The translations under genes and the position numbers were made by a program. Source: Actinopolymorpha rutila (GTDB taxonomy: Bacteria > Actinomycetota > Actinomycetes > Propionibacteriales > Actinopolymorphaceae). Taken from it: a stretch of 64,000 nt of DNA. The stretch is taken from positions 1,736,001-1,800,000 of the forward strand of contig NZ_JACBZH010000001.1 in NCBI RefSeq assembly GCF_013407855.1. Reading direction: 5' to 3'. Under the pieces are notes generated by a model. It saw nothing but the letters and a program-made list of their open reading frames with translations, searched no databases and was not told the origin of the DNA. Shown here piece after piece: positions 40,010-47,503 of the stretch; the first letter of the stretch is position 1, and every line of letters starts with the position of its first letter.

Positions 40010-43000
40010 GTGGCCCGACAACGCAGTCGACCAGCGGCCGGCGAGGCTGGCGGGGTGGACCACAACGTCCTCGCAGACAGAGCAGTCCAGCGCTCCCGTG
40101 GAACCAAGCCGCGCCAGCCGGGTCGGATTCTTCGGGTGCAGGGCGCCGCTGAGCACAATCTGCGCGAGGTCGACGTCAGCTTCGGGCCCGGGCTGACTGC
40201 CGTGGTGGGTGTGTCGGGGTCGGGTAAGTCATCGCTGGCGTTCGATGTGGTCTATTCGGAGGCGCACCGACGGTTTGTCGAGGCGTTGGCCCTGGGTGGG
40301 ACCCGGACTCGGGTACCGGCTGCTCAGGTCCGCAGGATCGATGGGCTCGGGCCGGCGGTCGCAGTTGCCCAGAATGTGCTCAACCGGAACCCGGCCTCGA
40401 CGGTTGCCAGTTCGGTCGGGTTGCATCCGTTCCTGCGGATTCTGTACTCACGGTTCGCCGAGGTCGAATGTCCCCGGTGTCACGTGCCGGTCCGCGCACT
40501 CTCCAGCGAGGAACGGCTCACCACGGCACTGGATCTGCTGGCCGGCCAGGATGAGGTCGAGGTCGCGATCGTCCGCCACCTGTCAGGCAGTCACGACCGT
40601 CTACTCGAGGGTGTCCGCGGCCAATTCGCTCAGGTGATGGTCGACGGCCGCCGGTGGGCGGCGACGCCGAGGAGTCGTGTCCCTCGCCTCGACCCAGCAC
40701 TGCTGCATGACGTCGTGGTCCGTGTGGCGACGCTGCGAGCCGGCATGTCGGCGGCCGAGGTCCGGGCGGCGTTGGAGCAGGCCGACGGGCTGGGCAGGGC
40801 TGAGATCTTGCTCGGCGGGACGCCGGTGCTGCGGGCGCCGATCTGCCCGCAGTGCGGCGCGTGGGTCCGGCCGCTGGCACCGGCGGCCTTCCGTGGCGAT
40901 ACCGACACCTCCTCGCACCGGATCGCCGGCGTCACCCTCCAGCAGCTGCTGGGCCGATCGGTGACTGAGGTCCTCGACTTCGTGGAGCGGCTCCCGGTCG
41001 GGCCGCGTGCTCGCCGGGTTCGGGAGGAGTTGTTACGTCGGCTGCGGCCACTGGAGCAGTTGGGTCTTGGCTATCTCACGCTCGACCGGTCGATGCCGAC
41101 CCTTTCGCGCGGTGAGGCGCAACGCACTCGGCTCGCGGTCGTGCTGTCGGGACGCCTGGAGGATCTGTTGCATGTCCTGGACGAGCCGACGATCGGGTTG
41201 CATCACAGCGATCTGAGCCGGCTGCTGGGTGCGATCGCGACGCTGCCCGGCCCGGTGCTGATGGTCGAGCACGACCCGGTGGCGGTCGCGATGGCCGACG
41301 ATGTCGTGGAGATCGGCCCGGGCGGTGGAGCGAACGGTGGGCGCGTGGTGTTCCAGGGCCCTCCTGCAGACCTGTGGAAGGCCGACACAGCCTCGGGCAT
41401 TAGCTTCTCGGCGACCAACGGACAGCATCGGCCGCACCGACCGGTATCGGAGGACCGGATCCGCATCACCGGGGCCGGGCTGCGCAATCTCCGCTCGGTC
41501 GATTGCGAGATCCCGCTCGGTTCGCTGACGGTGATCACCGGACCGTCCGGGGCCGGCAAGACCACCCTGGCTCATGAGGTGTTGCTGGCATCGCTGCGTG
41601 AGCGCGGCCCGGTCGGGTGCGGATCTTTCAAAGCGCCGGTGATGCGGGCTCGGGCGGTCGATCAGTCGCCGCTGGGCAACAACCCCCGATCGAACCCGGC
41701 AACCTACACGAAGGTCTTCGACCGGATCCGCGACGTGTTCGCCGACAAGACCGGACGGCCCGCATCGGACTTCACCTTCAACCGGGCTGAGGGTGCGTGC
41801 CCAGACTGCGAGGGCATGGGATCGGTGGCGGTCGGCATGGCCTATCTGGCACCGATCTGGCTGCCCTGCGAAACCTGCGCCGGCAGCCGGTATCGGCCGG
41901 AGGTCCTCGAAGCGACCTGGGCCGGCCGATCGATCGCCGACGTGTTGGCACTGAGCGTCGACGACGCTACAGACGTGTTCGCCGACCATCTGGCCGTGAC
42001 CCGAGTCCTACATTCCTTACAGGAGGTCGGTCTGGGCTACCTGACCTTGGGACAGCCGTCGCCGAGCCTTTCCGGTGGCGAGGCTCAACGCGTACGACTG
42101 ACCCGCGAGCTGGCCAAGGCCTGGGCCGGCGACCTGGTCCTGCTCGACGAGCCCACCACCGGACTGCACCCTGGCGACCTCGATCGATTGCTCTCCGTAC
42201 TGGACAGGTTGACCGACAAGGGCTGCACGGTGGTCGTCATCGAGCACCAAGCAGACGTGATCGCAGCCGCCGACTGGCGCATCGACCTTGGCCCCGGCGG
42301 CGGCCCGGATGGCGGTCGTCTGCAGCACTGCGGGCCTCCCATCGCCGAGACCCTGCCAAAGGTGCGGCCACGCGCCGAGCCGAGCAAACGAGGACGATCC
42401 AGCAACGCCATCCGGGTGCAGGGTGCTCGCGCCCACAATCTGCAGGGTGTCGACGCCGACTTCGCCAAGGGCGCGTTCACCGTGGTGACGGGCGTGTCCG
42501 GGTCGGGCAAGTCGTCACTGGTACGCGACGTGGTCGCGGCCGAGGCGACCCGCCGCTTGCTGGAGTGCCTGTCGGTCTATGAACGTCAGTCGGTACGCGA
42601 AGGGCCAGAAGCCCCGGTCGACTCGCTGACCGGGCTCGGCCCGACGATGGTCATCGACGCCGCCGCCATCCGGGCACCGTCATGGTCCTCGGACGGCAGG
42701 GGTGCGACGCGTGGCACGGTTGGGCAGGCCAGCGACCTCGATCGCCTGATCTCCATCGTCCTCGCACGCAGCGGCGTACGCGCATGTCTGACCTGCGGCG
42801 GCACCAACGTGCGCAGGACGTCCCCAGTGGTCGACGCGGCGTGGAAGTGCGACGACTGTGACGCCGCCGCAGTGCCGATCGAGCCGCGTCACCTGATGGG
42901 ATCGCCGGTTGCCATCTGCCCGCAGTGCCTGGGCATGGGCGTGACAAGGAAGTTCAACTTCGACCAGTGGATCGTGGACCCCGATGCGCCGATCTGTGAC

Positions 43001-44851
43001 GGCTGCTTCGGCGGGAGTGGCGGGGGCCCGTCGGCGATGTCCTCGGCATCGATGGCACTGCTCGGCTACTTCTGCAAGGAAGGCACCGGCGGCAACGCCT
43101 CCCTGCGCGCGTTGATGGACCGCTACGGGTTCGACCTCGCAACCACGCCCTGGTCGAAACTGACCGAAGAAGCACGCCAGACGATCATGTTCGGCGACCC
43201 ATCGCCAACCAGCGAGTTCTCCGTGGAGTCCTGGATCGGACTGAACCACTGGGCCCAGTACGACCTGGGCGGCGGACAGACCACGGCGTTCCCCTGCGCG
43301 GAGTGCGGCGGCCGACTCCTGCGCGCTCCCTATCTGGCGATCCGGCTCCAAGGCCACGACCGCAACGACTTGTTCTCCGCGTCGTTCGCCGAGCTGGCAG
43401 CGATACTGGCGTCGATGGATGAGCCCGAGGACCAGTCAGCGGCCGATGCCCGCGCAGCGGCACTGCAGCGCCTCGGCTTCCTGGGCTCGGTCGGGCTTGG
43501 CTACCTCAACATGAACCGGCTGAGCTGGACGTTGTCCGCCGGTGAAGCACAACGGATCAAGCTGGCATCGGTACTCGGCGCCGGCCTGGTCGGCACCACC
43601 TTGCTCCTCGATGAACCGACCCGGGGCCTGCATCCCACCGAAGTCGACGCGCTCGCCCGCACCCTGGTCGACCTGCGAGACGCCGGCAACACCGTGATCA
43701 CGGTCGACCACGACCCCGCACTCATCCGAGCCGCCGACGACGTCATCGAGATCGGCCCCGGCGCCGGCCAGGCCGGCGGCCGAATCGTCGAACTCGACGA
43801 CCCCCAGTCTGTTACCCGGCCGGTACTCGACGGACAAGTCTCAGTCCCGCGCCGCAGGCACCGGACACCGAATGGCTGGATGCACGTCACCGGTGCACGA
43901 GAGAACAACCTGCACGACCTCAACCTGCGCATCCCGCTCGGCGTCCAGGTCGGTTTCTGCGGCGTATCCGGCTCGGGGAAATCCTCACTCGTCGTCGACA
44001 CCATCGCCCTGGGGTTGGCGCGACCCAAAACCAACATCCCGGGCAGCGGCATGATCCGCGTCCAGCCAGGAGACCACGACGAGATTTCCGGCGCACCCAG
44101 CCGGACCGTCGTCGCCGACCAGTCCCGTGCCGAGATCACCTCACCCGGCATGTTCCTCGGGCTCATCGGCGCGGTCCGGAAGGAGTTCGCCGCCACCGAG
44201 ACCGCCATCGAGCAACACATCACGATCAAGGACCTCAGCTATCGCTGCGACGCCTGCAAAGGCAAAGGCATCTGGCAACAGGACATGGCGTTCCTGCCGA
44301 CGGTGGCCCAGACCTGCGACGCCTGCCAAGGATCCGGGTACCGCCGTGAGGCCGCCACCCTGCTGAACCGCAACCGGACGCTCGTCGACATCGAAGCCCT
44401 CACCATCGCCGAACTCCTCGACAAATGGGGCGACCTCGACGCCGTACGTCGGGTGGGACGGGCCGCCGTCGACCTCGGCGTGGGCTACCTCGTCCTCCGC
44501 CAGCCCGGCTGGAGCCTCTCCGGTGGCGAAGCGCAACGACTCAAGCTGGCCAAGGAGCTCGCCCGACCCACCAAGGCAGCAGCCCTCTACGTCTTGGACG
44601 AACCCACCGTCGGTCTCCAGGCAACCGACGTCACCGTCCTCGTCCATGCGCTCGACACACTCGTCGACGCCGGCAACAGCGTGCTCGTCGTCGAACACGA
44701 TCCGGTATTCCTGGCCGCGTGCGACTGGCTCATCGAGCTCGGGCCAGGCGCCGGACCAGACGGCGGCCAGATCATCTTCCAAGGCCCACCCGAGCAAATG
44801 ACCAAAGCCGACACCCCAAGCGCGCCCTACCTGCCCGAGCCGCTGCCATGA
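40010..44851 (+). CDS. Double-length UvrA-like protein with four ABC ATPase cassettes
   Basis: A 1613-residue protein made of two UvrA-like halves. Walker A lysines are at Lys73 (G-V-S-G-S-G-K), Lys517 (G-P-S-G-A-G-K), Lys834 and Lys1324. The signatures are L-S-R-G-E (365), L-S-G-G-E (687), L-S-A-G-E (1175) and L-S-G-G-E (1503), and each Walker B reads L-D-E-P-T. Zinc-ribbon cysteine sets typical of UvrA occur in both halves (C-P-D-C-E-G-M-G ... C-E-T-C; C-D-A-C-K-G-K-G ... C-D-A-C-Q-G-S-G-Y). UvrA itself has two cassettes in about 950 residues and works as a dimer, so this is like a covalent dimer of the shorter class II (DrrC-like) type linked to drug resistance. GTG at 40010 is the closest start to the upstream gene; the first 50 residues are uncertain. 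Overlaps the toroid gene by ATGA. Confidence 0.88.
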   Translation: MARQRSRPAAGEAGGVDHNVLADRAVQRSRGTKPRQPGRILRVQGAAEHNLREVDVSFGPGLTAVVGVSGSGKSSLAFDVVYSEAHRRFVEALALGGTRTRVPAAQVRRIDGLGPAVAVAQNVLNRNPASTVASSVGLHPFLRILYSRFAEVECPRCHVPVRALSSEERLTTALDLLAGQDEVEVAIVRHLSGSHDRLLEGVRGQFAQVMVDGRRWAATPRSRVPRLDPALLHDVVVRVATLRAGMSAAEVRAALEQADGLGRAEILLGGTPVLRAPICPQCGAWVRPLAPAAFRGDTDTSSHRIAGVTLQQLLGRSVTEVLDFVERLPVGPRARRVREELLRRLRPLEQLGLGYLTLDRSMPTLSRGEAQRTRLAVVLSGRLEDLLHVLDEPTIGLHHSDLSRLLGAIATLPGPVLMVEHDPVAVAMADDVVEIGPGGGANGGRVVFQGPPADLWKADTASGISFSATNGQHRPHRPVSEDRIRITGAGLRNLRSVDCEIPLGSLTVITGPSGAGKTTLAHEVLLASLRERGPVGCGSFKAPVMRARAVDQSPLGNNPRSNPATYTKVFDRIRDVFADKTGRPASDFTFNRAEGACPDCEGMGSVAVGMAYLAPIWLPCETCAGSRYRPEVLEATWAGRSIADVLALSVDDATDVFADHLAVTRVLHSLQEVGLGYLTLGQPSPSLSGGEAQRVRLTRELAKAWAGDLVLLDEPTTGLHPGDLDRLLSVLDRLTDKGCTVVVIEHQADVIAAADWRIDLGPGGGPDGGRLQHCGPPIAETLPKVRPRAEPSKRGRSSNAIRVQGARAHNLQGVDADFAKGAFTVVTGVSGSGKSSLVRDVVAAEATRRLLECLSVYERQSVREGPEAPVDSLTGLGPTMVIDAAAIRAPSWSSDGRGATRGTVGQASDLDRLISIVLARSGVRACLTCGGTNVRRTSPVVDAAWKCDDCDAAAVPIEPRHLMGSPVAICPQCLGMGVTRKFNFDQWIVDPDAPICDGCFGGSGGGPSAMSSASMALLGYFCKEGTGGNASLRALMDRYGFDLATTPWSKLTEEARQTIMFGDPSPTSEFSVESWIGLNHWAQYDLGGGQTTAFPCAECGGRLLRAPYLAIRLQGHDRNDLFSASFAELAAILASMDEPEDQSAADARAAALQRLGFLGSVGLGYLNMNRLSWTLSAGEAQRIKLASVLGAGLVGTTLLLDEPTRGLHPTEVDALARTLVDLRDAGNTVITVDHDPALIRAADDVIEIGPGAGQAGGRIVELDDPQSVTRPVLDGQVSVPRRRHRTPNGWMHVTGARENNLHDLNLRIPLGVQVGFCGVSGSGKSSLVVDTIALGLARPKTNIPGSGMIRVQPGDHDEISGAPSRTVVADQSRAEITSPGMFLGLIGAVRKEFAATETAIEQHITIKDLSYRCDACKGKGIWQQDMAFLPTVAQTCDACQGSGYRREAATLLNRNRTLVDIEALTIAELLDKWGDLDAVRRVGRAAVDLGVGYLVLRQPGWSLSGGEAQRLKLAKELARPTKAAALYVLDEPTVGLQATDVTVLVHALDTLVDAGNSVLVVEHDPVFLAACDWLIELGPGAGPDGGQIIFQGPPEQMTKADTPSAPYLPEPLP

Positions 44852-45843
44852 ACATCAGCACCCTGCTACTCGGCGACCCGTCCCCATCGCTGCGCTGGCG
44901 AGCCGCCCGCGAACTCGAAGGTGCCAGCGGGGAAGACGCCGACATCCGCTCCTGGCGCACCGAGATCGATCAAAGCGCAGAGATCGGCGCACTCCTCACC
45001 CAGCTCGCCGCAGCAGAAACCCGGCCCTATCTCGCGGGCTACCTGCTCTGCCAACTCGCGTACCTCGGCTACCGCGGGCCAGCCACCGCAGCCGCGGTCG
45101 AAAAGATCTTCAGCCGCCAGCAACCCGACGGCTCCTGGTCAACACCGCCCGCCGGCCTCGGCCCGATCGAGGGCGCGCGCTTCGTCACCATGCACACGGT
45201 CGTGCCACTCCGCGGGATCGCAGCCGCCGGCTTCGCGACCGATCCCCGTGCCGAACATGCCTATGAATGGCTCCTCAACGTACGTCTCCCCGATGGATCC
45301 TGGCCGGCAGGCCCCAAAGCCGACCTCGGCAAAGATGGACGTCCGACCCAACGGGAAAGGGAATACCGGCGTCTCACCCGAGGCCTCGGCTGCCGATCCG
45401 CTACCACCGGCGTTGTCGCCTGTCTGACGCTGCACCCGCAACGACGCCGATCCGACGTCGCACGGGTCGGCGTCGACCACCTCCTCGCCCGCGAGACCCG
45501 AGACGCGGCGACCCTCGGTTGGGAAGTCTCACGACTGGTCGGGTTCGAACCACCAACGGGACAGGTCACCTTCTACACCACCTTCGACCTCGTCTTCCTC
45601 CTCGACCTCGCCTCCCGATGCGGAGTCTCCCCACAAGATCGCCGAGTCCACGACCTGGTCGACTACCTGCAGACGCTGCGCGGCCCATACGGACTATGGC
45701 AACACCCCACCCACCCACAACTCTCCGGCTGGCTCACCCTCGACCTCGAAACCAGCCTTCGCCGGTTGGACGACGGGCACTGGATCGGCAACCAAGAACC
45801 AGCTAACTTCACCCCCTACCGGCGCGGCCGGCGACGATACTGA
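44848..45843 (+). CDS. Alpha/alpha-toroid protein (prenyltransferase/squalene-cyclase repeat superfamily)
   Basis: A 331-residue all-helical protein with QW-type motifs: Q-Q-P-D-G-S-W (91-97), R-L-P-D-G-S-W (146-152) and Y-G-L-W near the C-terminus. The N-terminus (L-L-L-G-D-P-S-P-S-L-R-W-R-A-A-R-E-L) is a typical start of short uncharacterised members. No D-x-D-D catalytic motif of squalene-hopene cyclases and no clear zinc-site of prenyltransferases can be found, so enzymatic activity is uncertain; a lipid- or ligand-binding role is possible. ATG overlaps the UvrA-like stop (ATGA), so it is translationally coupled. The right repeat copy lies 130 bp downstream. Confidence 0.75.
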   Translation: MNISTLLLGDPSPSLRWRAARELEGASGEDADIRSWRTEIDQSAEIGALLTQLAAAETRPYLAGYLLCQLAYLGYRGPATAAAVEKIFSRQQPDGSWSTPPAGLGPIEGARFVTMHTVVPLRGIAAAGFATDPRAEHAYEWLLNVRLPDGSWPAGPKADLGKDGRPTQREREYRRLTRGLGCRSATTGVVACLTLHPQRRRSDVARVGVDHLLARETRDAATLGWEVSRLVGFEPPTGQVTFYTTFDLVFLLDLASRCGVSPQDRRVHDLVDYLQTLRGPYGLWQHPTHPQLSGWLTLDLETSLRRLDDGHWIGNQEPANFTPYRRGRRRY

Positions 45844-45975
45844 CAGGCCCCGAACTGACCGAGATGGCACGACACCACGTGGCGGACATCTCGTGACTGA
45901 CGGAGGTTCCTCCACAGGGCCGGGCGGTATGGCGTCAGCCAGCCGTGAACCTCGGGCGTCCGTTGACCCCGTCCT

Positions 45976-46035
45976 GACACGATCAATGGCCCGACGACCC
46001 TGTAGCAGTTCGTCGGCTGACACCGCGGCTCGGGA
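45976..46035 (+). repeat. Right copy of the direct repeat flanking the island
   Basis: This is the 60-bp partner of 38458-38518, same orientation. It ends 55 bp before the hen1 start. In one reading frame the left copy is open and ends in TGA, while this copy is interrupted, so it is the more decayed of the two in that frame. Confidence 0.85.
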
Positions 46036-46090
46036 CCCGATCGAGGAATTTCCGTCGATGGCGCACCGGCCCGTCGGGCAGACTGGGCGG

Positions 46091-47503
46091 GTGCTGCTGA
46101 CCGTCTCGACCACCCACCAGCCGGCGACGGATCTCGGCTACCTCCTGCACAAGCATCCCGACCGCGTGCAGGACTTCAGGCAGTCGTTCGGCACCGTGAC
46201 GGTCTTCTACCCCGAAGCCACCACGCAACGCTGCACCGTCGCGCTCCTGCTCGACGTCGACCCGGTGCGGCTGGCCCGGTCACAGGCCAGGAACGCTCCC
46301 GACTTCAGCCTCGCGCAGTACGTCAACGACCGGTCCTACGCCGCGTCGTCACTGCTGGGTGTGGCGATGGCCGACGTGTTCAGTACCGCCCGGAGCGGAC
46401 GATGCGCCTCCCGGCAGGAGCTGGCCGACTCGGCGATCCCGCTCGAGATCGTCGTTCCCACGCTTCCGTGCCGAGGTGGTGCCGACATCGCCCACCGGCT
46501 GTTCGAACCCCTCGGCTGGGTGGTCGAGGCCGAGCCCATCCCGCTCGACGAGGCGTTCGCCGAGTGGGGCGACTCCCGATACCTCCGCCTTCGGCTGACC
46601 GGCGTCGTCAGGCTTGCCGACGCGCTCAACCAGCTGCACGTGCTGTTGCCGGTGCTGGACGAGTCCAAGCACTACTGGCAGGGTCCCGACGAGGTGGACA
46701 AGCTGCTGAGGTCGGGGGAGGGCTGGCTCGGCAGCCACCCGGAAGCCGCCCTCATCACCCGCCGCTATCTCGGCCGTCGCAGTGGACTGACCCGGACCGC
46801 ACTGGCCCGGCTTGCCGAGCTCGGCGACGAGGTCGAGGAGGCCCTCGAGCCGGCCGACGACGAGGACCTCCTGCAGCCGGAGGAGAAGCGGGTTCCGCTC
46901 AACGTCCAGCGACACGACGCGGTCCACCAAGCCCTGCTCGACCTGGGAGCGAGGACGGTGATCGACCTCGGCTGCGGCCCGGGCCAGTTCCTGGGCCGGC
47001 TCGTGAAGACCCCGGTGTTCACGCGTATCGCGGGCAGCGACGTCTCCACCCGTTCTCTTCAGTACGCCGCCCGGCGCCTGCGTCTGGATCGGATGAGCGA
47101 GCGGCAGGCTCAGCGGGTCGAGCTGTTCCAGAGCGCCCTCACCTACGAGGACGACCGGATCGCGGGCTTCGACGCCGCCGTGCTCATGGAGGTCGTCGAG
47201 CACGTCGATCCGCCCCGCCTGGAGGCGCTCGAACGCGTGGTGTTCGGGGCGGCCGGGCCGGGGGCCGTCATCGTGACGACCCCCAACGCCGAGTACAACG
47301 TGCTCTACGAAGGACTCGCGGGCATGCGGCACCCGGACCACCGGTTCGAGTGGACCCGCGACGAGTTCACCGAGTGGTCCGGCCGCGTCGCCGCGACCTA
47401 CGGCTACCGGGTCGAGCTGCGAGGCATCGGCGAGATCGACGAGACGCTCGGCGCCCCGACCCAGCTGGCGATCTTCACCCGAAAGGAGGGCAACGATGAC
47501 TGA
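46091..47503 (+). CDS. hen1: Hen1 3'-terminal RNA ribose 2'-O-methyltransferase
   Basis: A 470-residue bacterial Hen1. The N-terminal half (L-L-T-V-S-T-T-H-Q-P-A-T-D-L-G-Y-L-L-H-K-H-P) is the domain that contacts Pnkp. The C-terminal half is a SAM methyltransferase: V-I-D-L-G-C-G-P-G-Q-F-L (SAM loop), then M-E-V-V-E-H-V-D with the metal-binding Glu/Glu/His set. Hen1 methylates the 2'-OH at a break in RNA before sealing, making the repaired site resistant to re-cleavage. GTG at 46091 matches the conserved M-L-L-T-I-S-T-T-H start. The longer upstream frame is not conserved and contains the repeat. It overlaps pnkp by 8 bp. Confidence 0.94.
   Translation: MLLTVSTTHQPATDLGYLLHKHPDRVQDFRQSFGTVTVFYPEATTQRCTVALLLDVDPVRLARSQARNAPDFSLAQYVNDRSYAASSLLGVAMADVFSTARSGRCASRQELADSAIPLEIVVPTLPCRGGADIAHRLFEPLGWVVEAEPIPLDEAFAEWGDSRYLRLRLTGVVRLADALNQLHVLLPVLDESKHYWQGPDEVDKLLRSGEGWLGSHPEAALITRRYLGRRSGLTRTALARLAELGDEVEEALEPADDEDLLQPEEKRVPLNVQRHDAVHQALLDLGARTVIDLGCGPGQFLGRLVKTPVFTRIAGSDVSTRSLQYAARRLRLDRMSERQAQRVELFQSALTYEDDRIAGFDAAVLMEVVEHVDPPRLEALERVVFGAAGPGAVIVTTPNAEYNVLYEGLAGMRHPDHRFEWTRDEFTEWSGRVAATYGYRVELRGIGEIDETLGAPTQLAIFTRKEGNDD

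Noticed and set aside
44848..45843. Squalene-hopene or terpene cyclase in a biosynthetic gene cluster
   Set aside because: QW-like motifs are there but no D-x-D-D motif, the protein is half the usual length, and no isoprenoid genes are near.
38383..46090. Complete integrative element with integrase
   Set aside because: No integrase, recombinase or transposase reading frame could be found between the repeats; only the flanking repeats support mobility.
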